From Haemophilus paracuniculus (GTDB lineage Bacteria > Pseudomonadota > Gammaproteobacteria > Enterobacterales > Pasteurellaceae): a stretch of DNA of 64,000 bases. The translations under genes and the position numbers were made by a program. The stretch spans positions 28,045-92,044 of the forward strand of contig NZ_MUYA01000013.1 in assembly GCF_002015115.1 (NCBI RefSeq), given 5' to 3'. The notes under the pieces are model-generated. The model saw only the letters and a program-made list of their open reading frames with translations, was not told where the DNA came from and ran no database searches. Positions 1 through 8,736 of the stretch are shown here, one piece after another; position 1 is the stretch's first letter, and every line of letters begins with the position of its first letter.

Positions 1-2014
1 TCAGCAGGTCGCGGCTCTTTGTGCAATGCTAGACGAAAAAATCCAAGACCCAACAAGCGGTCTGATCGGCTATCAAATTTGCAATGATCTCGCTTCGATT
101 GAAAAAATCTATGCAATGCGGAAAAAAGCGGTGGGGCTACTCGGCAACGCCAAAGGCTGGGCGAAGCCAATTCCGTTCGTGGAAGACACTTGCGTGCCAC
201 CCGAAAACCTCGCCGATTACATCAGCGAGTTCCGCCAACTGCTAGACGATCACGGCTTGAAATATGGAATGTTCGGACACGTTGATGCAGGGGTGCTACA
301 CGTCCGCCCTGCGTTGGATTTGTGCGACCGCGAGCAGGTCAAAACCTTTAAAGCCATTTCCGATCAGGTGGTGGAACTCACGGCAAAATATGGCGGTTTG
401 ATTTGGGGCGAACACGGCAAGGGAATGCGGTCGGGCTACGGCGAACGCTTTTTCGGCGAAACCTTGTGGCGAGAGCTTCGCTACATCAAGCAACTGTTCG
501 ATCCGCAAAATCGGCTCAACCCGGGCAAAATCTGCACCCCGTTGGACGATCCAAACGCTCAACTCTACCCAATTGATTCGACGATGCGAGCCGATTTCGA
601 TCGCCAAATTCCGCTGGTAGTGCGAGACGAATTTAAAGGGGCAATGAGCTGTAACGGCAACGGTTTATGCTTTAATTTCGACGTGCATAGTGCGATGTGT
701 CCGTCAATGAAAGTGAGCGGCAACCGCCTATTTTCCCCGAAAGGGCGAGCGACCTTGATCCGTGAATGGCTACGCCTGCTGGCGGAACAGAATGTGTCGC
801 CTGAGGATTTGCTGTTTAAAAATGAACGAAAATCGCTGAAATTAACGGATTTTGTGGCGAAAATCCGCCATTCAGTGGCGAAAAAGCGAGAATATGATTT
901 TTCCCACGAAGTGAAAGCGGCAATGGACACCTGCCTTGCGTGCAAAGCCTGTGCCAGCCAATGCCCGATTAAAATTGACGTGCCGACTTTCCGTGCCCAA
1001 TTCAACGCCCTCTATCATCAACGTTATCTACGACCGCTGAAAGATTATGTGGTGTCGAACTTGGAATTTGTCGCCCCAATCCTCGCCAAAGCCCCACGCT
1101 TTTTCAACTTTTTCAGTGCGAACCCAATCGCCGAAAAAGTGGCTCAACGCACGATTGGAATGACCGATCTGCCTGCCCTTTCCGTGCCGAATTTACAGCA
1201 ACAATTAGTCGAAATCGGCTATCAGGGCGAAAGCCTTGAAAGCCTCGAACAACGCTTTGCAAGCGGTCAGTTCTGCGAAGAATTTGGCAAAATGGTGTTC
1301 ATCGTGCAAGATCCCTTCACCTCATTTTATGATGCGAAAGTAGTCGCCGACTTCGTGCAACTCTGCCAAAAATTGGGCTTCAAACCGATTGTGTTGCCAT
1401 TCAAACCGAGCGGCAAAGCCCAACATATCAAAGGCTTTTTGCACCCTTTCGCCAAAACAGCCCAACATCAAGCGGATTTCCTCAACCGTGTCGCCCAACT
1501 CGGCGTGCCATTGGTGGGGGTCGATCCCGCCCTCGTGTTGCTCTATCGAGACGAATACGCCCACATTTTGCAACAAAAACGGGGGGATTTTGTGGTGCAA
1601 CTCGCCCACGAATGGCTACTCGCCCAAATTGAAGCGGGCAAATTAGCGGATTATCGAAATTCGCCAGAATCCCACCCCTTGCAAGGCGAGGCGTGGCACT
1701 TATTCGCCCACTGCACCGAAAGCACCGCCCTGCCGAACAGCGGCAAAGCGTGGCAAACCATTTTCGCCCACTTCGGCGAACGGCTGACCAGCGAAAACAT
1801 CGGCTGCTGCGGAATGGCTGGCACATTCGGACACGAAACCCAGCACATCGAAATGTCGAAAGCAATCTACGCCCAATCGTGGCAAGTCAAACTCGCCGAC
1901 AAACCACTCGACCGCTGCCTCGCCACGGGCTATTCCTGCCGCAGCCAAGTCAAACGAATGGCACACCAGCCCCTCAAACACCCCGTGCAAGTGATTTTGC
2001 AGTGCCTTAACTAA
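1..2014 (+). CDS. ydiJ: YdiJ-type FAD/Fe-S oxidoreductase, C-terminal part
   Basis: The reading frame is open from the left edge, so the gene begins outside the window; about 670 codons are visible of a family usually near 1,000. What is seen: the end of an FAD-oxidase C-terminal domain (a GEHGKG segment about 135 residues in), then ferredoxin-like cysteine clusters (CNGNGLC and CLACKACASQCP), then a CCG-type domain near the end (GCCGMAGTFG). This domain order is that of YdiJ and related D-lactate/D-2-hydroxyglutarate dehydrogenases, which oxidise 2-hydroxy acids and pass electrons through FAD and Fe-S centres. The exact substrate cannot be told from sequence. It stands alone, ending at a uptake-sequence hairpin. 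Confidence 0.85.
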   Translation, partial: QQVAALCAMLDEKIQDPTSGLIGYQICNDLASIEKIYAMRKKAVGLLGNAKGWAKPIPFVEDTCVPPENLADYISEFRQLLDDHGLKYGMFGHVDAGVLHVRPALDLCDREQVKTFKAISDQVVELTAKYGGLIWGEHGKGMRSGYGERFFGETLWRELRYIKQLFDPQNRLNPGKICTPLDDPNAQLYPIDSTMRADFDRQIPLVVRDEFKGAMSCNGNGLCFNFDVHSAMCPSMKVSGNRLFSPKGRATLIREWLRLLAEQNVSPEDLLFKNERKSLKLTDFVAKIRHSVAKKREYDFSHEVKAAMDTCLACKACASQCPIKIDVPTFRAQFNALYHQRYLRPLKDYVVSNLEFVAPILAKAPRFFNFFSANPIAEKVAQRTIGMTDLPALSVPNLQQQLVEIGYQGESLESLEQRFASGQFCEEFGKMVFIVQDPFTSFYDAKVVADFVQLCQKLGFKPIVLPFKPSGKAQHIKGFLHPFAKTAQHQADFLNRVAQLGVPLVGVDPALVLLYRDEYAHILQQKRGDFVVQLAHEWLLAQIEAGKLADYRNSPESHPLQGEAWHLFAHCTESTALPNSGKAWQTIFAHFGERLTSENIGCCGMAGTFGHETQHIEMSKAIYAQSWQVKLADKPLDRCLATGYSCRSQVKRMAHQPLKHPVQVILQCLN

Positions 2015-2018
2015 TAAC

Positions 2019-2060
2019 AAGCGGTACGATTTCGGGAAATTTCTGAATCGTACCGCTTGC
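2019..2060. terminator. Uptake-sequence inverted pair, likely terminator
   Basis: Two copies of the uptake core face each other: CAAGCGGTACGATT and its near-perfect complement, with a short loop. It directly follows the ydiJ stop. Such face-to-face uptake sequences commonly act as terminators in this family. Confidence 0.6.
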
Positions 2061-2078
2061 TACTAAGCGATAAAAACG

Positions 2079-2106
2079 AAAAGGGTATCATTTCTGATAC
2101 CCTTTT
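2079..2106. terminator. Perfect A/T-flanked hairpin, terminator
   Basis: Arms AAAAGGGTATCA and TGATACCCTTTT with a 4-base loop. It lies between ydiJ and the convergent toxin-like pseudogene and can serve both strands. Confidence 0.65.
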
Positions 2107-2172
2107 ACTTGCGGTCTAAGCCGAAAAAAACATAAGCGGTCTAAGCCGAACGTGTTCATTATATAGCCACAA

Positions 2173-2642
2173 CTAACGATTTTCAAGCTGTTTAATTTTT
2201 TTCTCATACTCATCAATAATACGTTTACCGCTTACCGAAACCAAAATCGCCTTTTGAATTTCAGTAACAATTTCACTCGGTAAGCGGACATCCACTCGCT
2301 TACCGTTATTCAAAATGTTAAACAATCTCTCAACACTGACACAACAGGTATGTTCCGTTTTACCCAACGTTCACGCACATCGTAAAAATAGGTTTCTGGA
2401 ATCAAATCAGGCGATAAATAAACGTGAAAAGTTGCTAACCGCCCATATCCTTTGGTCGAGGAAATCGGGGCGACAATCGCACTTTTTCCGTCAATATCGC
2501 CATTCAAAACAACAACCATTCTACGCTTTCTCATTTCAGGCTCTAAATTTCTATCATAGTCAGATTTTCCATCAATTTCTTGCCATCGCCCAAAATCACA
2601 TTCCAGTATTTCACCGACTTTGGGGCGATACTTAATCGCCAT
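2173..2642 (-). pseudogene. MazF/PemK-like toxin gene, frameshifted
   Basis: Two overlapping minus-strand frames together make one small protein. The first (2642 to about 2335) has a MazF/PemK-like beginning: VGEILECDFG, then RRMVVVLN and a SAIVAPIS segment, typical of the family's SH3-like endoribonuclease barrel. It runs to FYDVRERWVK and then soon stops. The rest of the expected C-terminus (VSVERLF, then GKRVDVRLP, EIQKAIL) is in the frame one base back and ends at 2173. Moving from the first frame to the second needs a single -1 step near 2330-2350, so one base seems lost. No slippery heptamer was seen there, so programmed shifting is unlikely. No antitoxin gene is visible next to it. Family assignment is by motif only; a read error is the other explanation for the break. 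Confidence 0.65.
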
Positions 2643-2842
2643 TTTACCCCCTCAATTCTGCACTCTCTAAATGGCACAAAATGCTTATTGCATTAACCAT
2701 AAAAATGCAAACGATTGTACGCCAAACCCCATTGAGAATTAAGCACCAAAAATCCATTTGTCGATCCACATCACAAAAATAGCTAAAACCGAAAGACAAA
2801 GCCGTTCAACCGCTCTACAATAACACCATTTTTGACCTTTTG

Positions 2843-3274
2843 ATGATGAACATAATGTGGCACAAAAATTTAACCCTTGCCGAACTCAATGAATTTTGCC
2901 AGCACTCGGCAGTGGCACATTTGGGGATTGAATTTACCCAAATTGGGGATAACTATTTAGAAGCGACCGTGCCTGTGGATAACCGCACCACTCAACCCTT
3001 TGGGCTGTTGCACGGCGGTATTTCGGCGACGCTAGCAGAAACCCTCGGCTCGGCAGCGGCATTTTTAAGTTGCGAGGGCGAGCAAATTCCCGTCGGGATT
3101 GAGCTAAATATCAGCCACATTAAAGCAATCAAACAAGGTTTCGCCACCGCCAGAGCGACCCCCTTGCATTTGGGGCGAGATCAACAACTTTGGCAGATTG
3201 AACAACGTAATCCACAAGGCGATCTCTGTGCCATTTCGCGTTTGACGGTGCGGCTGATCACACCAAAATCTTAA
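2843..3274 (+). CDS. menI: Hotdog-fold acyl-CoA thioesterase (MenI/YdiI type)
   Basis: A small hotdog thioesterase of about 140 residues. The PFGLLHGGISATLAETLGS stretch is the PaaI/YdiI signature, with the HGG turn and the catalytic acidic residue in LAET. YdiI/MenI hydrolyses 1,4-dihydroxy-2-naphthoyl-CoA in menaquinone synthesis, and the H. influenzae relative is HI1161. Possible starts are ATG 2843, 2846 and 2855; the last (MWHKNL) fits relatives best, but no clear ribosome site decides it. The gene is followed by a strong terminator and then hemH. Menaquinone would fit the fumarate reductase elsewhere in the window. The substrate is inferred from family, not shown here. Confidence 0.75.
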   Translation: MMNIMWHKNLTLAELNEFCQHSAVAHLGIEFTQIGDNYLEATVPVDNRTTQPFGLLHGGISATLAETLGSAAAFLSCEGEQIPVGIELNISHIKAIKQGFATARATPLHLGRDQQLWQIEQRNPQGDLCAISRLTVRLITPKS

Positions 3275-3278
3275 ACAA

Positions 3279-3301
3279 GCGGTCAGATTTCCGCTTTTTT
3301 T
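3279..3301 (+). terminator. Rho-independent terminator after thioesterase
   Basis: GCGG ... CCGC stem built from an uptake core, followed by seven T residues. It lies within the 42-base gap before hemH. Confidence 0.6.
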
Positions 3302-3316
3302 ACACAAGGATAGACA

Positions 3317-4276
3317 ATGAAAACCAACAAAATCGGCGTGCTACTCGCCAACCTCGGCACCCCTGACGAGCCAACCACCCCAGCGGTTAAACGTTATCTT
3401 CGCCAGTTTTTGAGCGATCATCGTGTCATCGATCTGCCCAAATGGAAATGGCAATTTATCCTCAATTTTATGGTGTTGCCGAAACGTTCGCCGAAAGTGG
3501 CAAATCTCTACCAATCGATTTGGACGAAAGAGGGATCGCCGCTACTCGCCATTTCTCGCCAGCAACAACAAGCTGTGCAAGCCTATTTTTCTGAGAAAAA
3601 TCAAGAGGTTATCGTTGAGTTGGGAATGAGCTACGGCAACCCGAGCGTAGAAAGTGCGGTGGATCGTTTAATTTCGCAAGGTGTGGATAAAATTATCGTA
3701 CTACCTCTTTATCCACAATATAGTAGCACCACCACTGCCTCGATTTTTGACGCTTTCGCCCGTGGCTTGAAATATCAAAAACGGTTAGTACCCTTTGAAT
3801 TTATCCACAACTATTACGATAATCCTTTATATATCAAAGCGTTAGCGAACAGCGTTAAACTGGCGGATGATGAATTACTGCTCTTTTCATTCCACGGCAT
3901 TCCAAAACGCTACGAAACCGAGGGGGATTTCTACGCCGACCACTGCCGAGAAACCGCTCGCCTTGTGGCACAACAGCTCGGCTTGCGTGAGGAACAGTGG
4001 TTAGTGAGTTTCCAATCTCGCTTTGGCGATGAAGAATGGTTGCAGCCTTACACGGACGAAACCCTTGAAAACTTCCCACAAAAAGGCGTGAAAAAAGTGG
4101 CGGTGATTTGCCCTGGTTTCGCCGCAGATTGCTTGGAAACCATTGAGGAAATCGCCAAAGAAAACCGTGAAAACTTTGAAAACGCAGAGGGCGAAAGCTA
4201 CCGCTATATCCCTGCCCTCAACGCCAACCCCGACCATATTCAAGCGTTGGTGGCGTTGATTGAGGAACGGATTTAG
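3317..4276 (+). CDS. hemH: Ferrochelatase
   Basis: A 319-residue protein, the usual length for enterobacterial-type ferrochelatase (about 320). The start MKTNKIGVLLANLGTPDEP is the characteristic N-terminus, and LLFSFHGIPKRY carries the catalytic histidine region. GDFYADHC and WLVSFQSRFG are further conserved blocks. It inserts ferrous iron into protoporphyrin IX as the last step of haem synthesis, on the inner face of the cytoplasmic membrane. An AAGGA ribosome site sits 6 bases before the ATG. It is transcribed on its own between two hairpin regions. Confidence 0.95.
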   Translation: MKTNKIGVLLANLGTPDEPTTPAVKRYLRQFLSDHRVIDLPKWKWQFILNFMVLPKRSPKVANLYQSIWTKEGSPLLAISRQQQQAVQAYFSEKNQEVIVELGMSYGNPSVESAVDRLISQGVDKIIVLPLYPQYSSTTTASIFDAFARGLKYQKRLVPFEFIHNYYDNPLYIKALANSVKLADDELLLFSFHGIPKRYETEGDFYADHCRETARLVAQQLGLREEQWLVSFQSRFGDEEWLQPYTDETLENFPQKGVKKVAVICPGFAADCLETIEEIAKENRENFENAEGESYRYIPALNANPDHIQALVALIEERI

Positions 4277-4284
4277 CTTTGCAA

Positions 4285-4440
4285 GGAGAGGAAATTTTAC
4301 CCTCTCCCTCCGAAAATCCTACGGATTTTCTCCTCCCTCTCCCGCAAGCGGGCGAGGGGATTTGTTCGGAAAATTTAATGCTAATTTCCTCTCTCCCATT
4401 TATGGGAGAGAGACAGCAAAAATACGTTCAGTATTTTTGC
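4285..4440. repeat. Cluster of five intergenic palindromes
   Basis: Five consecutive hairpins are packed into the hemH-pepO gap: GGAGAGG/CCTCTCC (4285-4307), GAAAATCC/GGATTTTC (4312-4330), a CTCCCGC/GCGGGCGAG stem (about 4337-4356), CTCTCTCCCAT/ATGGGAGAGAG (4389-4412) and GCAAAAATAC/GTATTTTTGC (4416-4440). A similar C/G-rich palindrome set occurs near 21437-21521. The CTCCC/GGGAG theme suggests a dispersed REP-like family. Confidence 0.6.
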
Positions 4441-4496
4441 AGAGAGAGGGCTATCTATCCTTGATCCCAAAAGAGGAACAGAAAAGAGGAACAACA

Positions 4497-6521
4497 ATGA
4501 AAAAACCTTTAATTTTCAGTCTGTTAGCAGTTGCGACTGCTTTAATGGGTTGTACGAAATCTTATCAAAGCACGCTGGTTGAGGGCGTGGATCAGAATGT
4601 GGCACCGCAGCAGGATTTTTATCGTTATGTGAACGGGAAATGGCTGGCAGCGGCACAGATTCCGAGTGATCGCAGTTCGTGGGGGACGCTTGCCGAGCTG
4701 GGCGAGCTGAACGATAAACGTTCGATTGAGCTGTTACAAGCGGTGATTTCCGAGCCAAAATTTGCCGATGATCCGAAAGCCCAACGGATCAAAGCCCTCT
4801 ATCAGAGCTATATGGATTTGGATCAGCGTGAAAAATTGGGCATTTCGCCGATCAAAGCCGATCTCGCTCAGATTGAGGCGATCCAAACAATGGCGGATTT
4901 GGAACGCTATTTGATTGCCGAAACGCAGAAAGGCAACGAGGCATTGTTTGGTTGGTCGGTGTTCGCCCACCTCAAAAATTCTCGCCAAAATGGGATTTAT
5001 ATCAGCAATGTGGATTTGGTGTTGGGGAATGATTATTATCAGAAAAATACCCCAGAAAATCGCCAAACGTTGCAGAAATATCAAGATTATGTGGCGAAAA
5101 TGCTCGATCTTGCAGGGATAAAAAACGCCAAACAAAAAGCCAAAGGGATTGTGGCGTATGAGAAAGAAATCGCTCAAACTCTGTTTACCAACGAGCAGAG
5201 CCGTGATATTCAAAAACGCTATAATCCGATGAAAATCAATGCGTTAGCGAATGTCAGCAAAAACATTAGCCTCGCCCAATTCCTGCAAGCGGTGGGAGTA
5301 AAAACAGACGAAGTGATTGTGTGGGAACCGAATTATTTCCAACAATTTGACCGCTTGATCAATCCGCAAAAACTTGCCGTGATTAAGGATTATCTGCAAT
5401 TCCGCACCATTTCTGGGGCTGCCCCGTTGCTGAATAAAACCTTCGATCAAGCCCATTTCGACTTTTTCGGCAAAACCCTCGTGGGGCAAAAACAGCAACG
5501 GGCAATGGAAAAACGGGCGTTAAGCACCGTCAATAACCGTTTGGGGCAGGAATTTGCTCAATTTTATGTGGCGAAATTCTTCCCAGCCCAAGCCAAAAAA
5601 GATCTGCTCGAAATGGCGAGCTACCTCGTGAAAGCCTATCATCAGCGGATCGAGCAGCTCGATTGGATGTCGGCGGAAACCAAGCAGAAAGCCAAAGCCA
5701 AGCTCGACAAATTCATCGTGGAAGTGGGCTATCCGAACAAATGGAAAGATTACAGCCAGCTTTCCCTCAAAACCCCGAGCGAGGGTGGTTCGCTCTACGC
5801 CAATATGCAAGCGATTTCCGCGTGGGAATATCAGCAAGGCCTCGACAAAATCGGCAAGCCCGTGGATTTGAACGAATGGGGAATGTTGCCGCAAGTGGTC
5901 AATGCCTCGTACAGCCCGTTGATGAACCGCATTGTGTTCCCTGCGGGGATTTTGCAAGCCCCACTCTATGCGATGAACGCCGATCCTGCGGTCAATTTTG
6001 GGGCGATTGGGGCGATTATCGGACACGAAATTACCCACGGCTTTGACGATAGCGGTTCAAAATTTGACGGCGAGGGCAATCTGACCGATTGGTGGACAAA
6101 AGAAGATCGCCGCAAGTTCGAGGCATTAGCCGACAAGTTAGTCGCACAATTCGACAAATTTGAGGTTGCACCGAAAGTGTTCGTGAACGGACGCTTTACC
6201 CTCGGCGAAAATATCGCCGATTTGGGTGGATTGAGCATCGCCTACGATGCGTTGAAATTGTACGAAAAAGAACAAGGGGCAAGCCCGAATTTAGACGGTC
6301 TCACCGCCGACCAACGCTTCTTTATGAGCTGGGCGAGATCGTGGCGAACCAAAGCCACCGTGCAAGCCCTCACCCACCAAGTCAAAAGCGACCCGCACGC
6401 CCCTGGCGAATACCGTGCCTACGCCCCCGTGCTAAACATTGACGGCTTCCACCAAAGTTTCAGCACCAAAGCAGGCGATAAAATGTACAAGCCTGAGGGC
6501 GAACGGATTAAGATTTGGTAA
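4497..6521 (+). CDS. pepO: M13-family zinc endopeptidase PepO, lipoprotein
   Basis: A 674-residue neprilysin-type metallopeptidase. The start is set at ATG 4497 (MKKPLIFSLLAVATALMGC) because it gives a lipoprotein signal with lipobox LMGC and follows an AGAGGA ribosome site. Frame extension further upstream runs back into hemH and is not real. The zinc site HEITH is at residues 510-514 and the third ligand is E571 in GENIADLGG. M13 peptidases cleave oligopeptides; with its lipid anchor this one probably works in the periplasm. It is followed by a uptake-sequence hairpin. Confidence 0.92.
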   Translation: MKKPLIFSLLAVATALMGCTKSYQSTLVEGVDQNVAPQQDFYRYVNGKWLAAAQIPSDRSSWGTLAELGELNDKRSIELLQAVISEPKFADDPKAQRIKALYQSYMDLDQREKLGISPIKADLAQIEAIQTMADLERYLIAETQKGNEALFGWSVFAHLKNSRQNGIYISNVDLVLGNDYYQKNTPENRQTLQKYQDYVAKMLDLAGIKNAKQKAKGIVAYEKEIAQTLFTNEQSRDIQKRYNPMKINALANVSKNISLAQFLQAVGVKTDEVIVWEPNYFQQFDRLINPQKLAVIKDYLQFRTISGAAPLLNKTFDQAHFDFFGKTLVGQKQQRAMEKRALSTVNNRLGQEFAQFYVAKFFPAQAKKDLLEMASYLVKAYHQRIEQLDWMSAETKQKAKAKLDKFIVEVGYPNKWKDYSQLSLKTPSEGGSLYANMQAISAWEYQQGLDKIGKPVDLNEWGMLPQVVNASYSPLMNRIVFPAGILQAPLYAMNADPAVNFGAIGAIIGHEITHGFDDSGSKFDGEGNLTDWWTKEDRRKFEALADKLVAQFDKFEVAPKVFVNGRFTLGENIADLGGLSIAYDALKLYEKEQGASPNLDGLTADQRFFMSWARSWRTKATVQALTHQVKSDPHAPGEYRAYAPVLNIDGFHQSFSTKAGDKMYKPEGERIKIW

Positions 6522-6528
6522 GCCTTTT

Positions 6529-6575
6529 ACAAGCGGTCAGATCTCGCAAAAATTTTGCAGGATCTAACCGCTTGT
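6529..6575. terminator. Uptake-sequence inverted pair after pepO
   Basis: ACAAGCGGTCAGATC faces its complement GATCTAACCGCTTGT. An inner AAAATTTT core lies between them. It begins 8 bases after the pepO stop. Confidence 0.6.
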
Positions 6576-6699
6576 CTTGACGAAAACGCCCTAAATCTGT
6601 ACCATTCGCACACTATTTTTTATTGAGGATTACGCATTTTGGACAGCCACAGTCGATACTTATCAGCTTGTTAATTTCCCCCTTGTCCAAATCCCTCGA

Positions 6700-6718
6700 T
6701 GCCGACATAGAGTCGGTA
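6700..6718 (+). promoter_or_regulatory. Hairpin in the corA leader
   Basis: The 210 bases before corA contain no gene. Within them a GCCGAC/GTCGGT stem with a short loop lies about 70 bases before the start codon. corA in enterobacteria has a regulated leader, but no homology to it could be judged here. The role is unknown. Confidence 0.25.
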
Positions 6719-6787
6719 ATGCCATTCTAAGTATCTTTTGTTCCATTTCAATGTTCATCACCTCATACCATTTTGTAGGAGTATGAA

Positions 6788-7743
6788 ATGATCCGTGCCT
6801 TTGCACTCGACAACGCACGCCTAATCAGTGTTGATGAAAACAACCCAAACAAATTAAATGATGCGATTTGGATCGACCTGCTCGATCCCACCGATGACGA
6901 ACGCTCGGTGCTGGAACGCCGTTTAGATCAAACCTTCGCCGAAGAACACGAATTAGAGGATTTGGAAGCGTCCGCGCGCTTTTTTGAAGATGAAGACGGA
7001 TTGCACCTGCACTCGTTTTTCTACTGTTTGGACGATGAAGATTACGCCGACATCGCCACCGTGGCGTTTCCATTCGAGACGGGCGTTTGTTCACCCTGCG
7101 AGAGCGTGATTTGCCCGCGTTCCGCCTATATCGAATGCGATCTCGCCGCGAAAAATTGGTGGATTGCAACGCTTACGAATTGTTGCTCGACCTGTTTGAA
7201 ACCAAAATCGAACAGTTGGCGGACGTGATTGAAACCGTCTATTCCGATTTAGAAAAATTGAGCCGCGTGGTGCTAGACGGCAAGCAGGAAGATAACCGCA
7301 ATTATGATGACGCCCTCTCTCGCTTGACCGAACTTGAAGACGCCAGTTCCAAAGTACGTTTGTGCCTAATGGACACCCAACGGGCGTTGAGTTTTTTACT
7401 GCGAAAAACCCGCTTGCCCGCCAACCAGCTCGAACAGGCACGGGATATTATGCGAGACATCGAATCCCTACAACCCCATAATGAATCGCTGTTCCAAAAG
7501 GTCAATTTCCTAATGCAAGCGGCAATGGGTTTGATCAACATTGAACAGAACCGCATTATGAAATTCTTCTCGGTGGTGTCGGTAATGTTCCTACCCGCCA
7601 CCCTCGTGGCGTCCACCTACGGAATGAACTTCCAAGTAATGCCCGAACTGAATTGGAAATTCGGCTACCCAATGGCAATTGGAATGATGATCTGCGCCGC
7701 CGCCACGCCGTATCTCTATTTCAAACGGAAAGGGTGGCTATAA
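6788..7743 (+). pseudogene. corA: CorA magnesium/cobalt transporter, frameshifted
   Basis: Two frames together give a full-length CorA (about 318 residues with one base restored; E. coli CorA is 316). Frame one (from ATG 6788) matches through ELEDLEASARFFED and ends correctly at ATVAF. The expected continuation [13 protein letters not shown] is in the next frame, which then runs on to the YGMNF signature, the two C-terminal membrane segments and the [10 protein letters not shown] end at 7743. Adding one base between 7069 and 7070 (TTT|CC to TTTACC) restores the whole protein. CorA is a pentameric inner-membrane Mg2+ channel. Everything else is well preserved, so this is either a very recent mutation or a read/assembly error. 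Confidence 0.85.
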
Positions 7744-7770
7744 GCTGATTTTTCTGTTCAACATATCATT

Positions 7771-7808
7771 GCAAGGGGTGGGATTTTCTCTAAAATCTTA
7801 CCCCTTGC
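7771..7808. terminator. Variant uptake-sequence inverted pair after corA
   Basis: GCAAGGGGTGGGATTTT faces AAAATCTTACCCCTTGC. The core is CAAGGGGT instead of CAAGCGGT. Confidence 0.6.
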
Positions 7809-7874
7809 CATTTATCCCCAACCCACGATTTCCCCCTCAATCGCAAAATTTACGTTTCTTTACCCATAAAATTC

Positions 7875-7905
7875 TTGATGACGAATTGTTTTTTTTTTGT
7901 ACAAT
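7875..7905 (+). promoter_or_regulatory. Putative promoter with T10 spacer
   Basis: A TACAAT -10 box at 7900-7905 and TTGATG at 7875-7880 are 19 bases apart, and the spacer contains an uninterrupted run of ten T (7889-7898). It sits about 45 bases before the small gene at 7949. A change of two T would bring the spacer to 17. Confidence 0.4.
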
Positions 7906-7948
7906 CTCGGTGCATTTTTTATCAACCACAGTCATATAGGAGAAAACA

Positions 7949-8173
7949 ATGGCTCAACTTGAAGAATTGCGTAAGCTTCTTGAAAGCATAGGAGAAGGGA
8001 ACATTTCTGACGTTACTCTTCTCAATAAAGTAAAAAATTGCTTAGACAAGGGATGTTGTAGTGATGATGAAATAAAAGAGCTTATAAATAAACTAAAAGA
8101 GCTTAGAAATGAATTAGAAGCTCAAAAGTCTCAACCATCAACCCCAGTCCTAAAAAAGTACAAACCAAACTAA
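7949..8173 (+). CDS. Small charged helical protein, unknown
   Basis: A 74-residue protein that I do not recognise. It has no signal peptide. It is rich in Glu and Lys, and the part from DDEIKELINKLKELRNELEAQK looks like an amphipathic helix or short coiled coil, ending in a Pro/Lys tail. Two adjacent cysteines lie in KGCCSDD. A good AGGAG site is 7 bases before the ATG. The next gene, which encodes an exported protein, starts 19 bases after its stop, so the two are probably one transcript. The base composition is more AT-rich than the surrounding housekeeping genes. Confidence 0.6.
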   Translation: MAQLEELRKLLESIGEGNISDVTLLNKVKNCLDKGCCSDDEIKELINKLKELRNELEAQKSQPSTPVLKKYKPN

Positions 8174-8192
8174 CAATGTAAGGAGTTAAACT

Positions 8193-8579
8193 ATGTTTAA
8201 AAAACTATTACCCGCAATTTTTGCAGCTTCAATGGTATTCACTTCATCTTCTGCATTAGCAATCACAACCGCTGAAATGAAAGCAGCAGGTAATGGATTA
8301 TCCAAAGAGATCACAAAAATGTTAGGTAAAAAGACAACTGTTGATTTTATTACCCCTAAATTTACGATCAAAAACGGCACTTGTGATGAAAGAGCAGCAT
8401 TGATGACATATGCTCAAATCTATACATTCAATCAACAATACCCTAAAAAGATCCAAGATCGTGTTACTGATTTTATTCTAGATAAAATTAATGACGATAG
8501 CTGCCTCAGTGATGAATATTTTCGATATTTCAATAACGAAAAGAGCCCAGCGAAAACACTAATGCGTCAGCCACAATAA
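8193..8579 (+). CDS. Small exported protein, unknown
   Basis: A 128-residue protein with a clear Sec signal (MFKKLLPAIFAASMVFTSSSALA, cleavage expected after ALA near residue 23). The mature part has exactly two cysteines, in NGTCDERA and DDSCLSDE, which could form one disulfide in the periplasm. I do not recognise a family. AAGGAG lies 7 bases before the ATG. It follows the small gene at 7949 closely and is ended by a strong hairpin, so the pair forms a two-gene unit of unknown role. Confidence 0.65.
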   Translation: MFKKLLPAIFAASMVFTSSSALAITTAEMKAAGNGLSKEITKMLGKKTTVDFITPKFTIKNGTCDERAALMTYAQIYTFNQQYPKKIQDRVTDFILDKINDDSCLSDEYFRYFNNEKSPAKTLMRQPQ

Positions 8580-8584
8580 TTATC

Positions 8585-8624
8585 AAAGTGAGTTTAAACA
8601 CCCAATTTAAACTCACTTTTCTTT
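8585..8624 (+). terminator. Rho-independent terminator
   Basis: A 14-base-pair stem (AAAGTGAGTTTAAA / TTTAAACTCACTTT) followed by T-rich sequence, right after the exported-protein gene. Confidence 0.75.
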
Positions 8625-8736
8625 TTGTCTCTACGAGAATTTTTGAACACAAGCGGTGCGATCTGCAAAATTTTCTGCAAAGCCTCCCCTTGTAGGGGTA
8701 TAATTCCCTCAATTTTTTCACACGAAAGGACAGTAT

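Noticed and set aside
2330..2350. Programmed -1 frameshift in the MazF-like gene
   Set aside because: No X-XXY-YYZ slippery site or following stem was seen; simple base loss is more likely.
4260..4496. Upstream extension of the pepO frame into hemH
   Set aside because: The extension is made of the palindrome cluster and has no family similarity; the lipoprotein signal begins at 4497.
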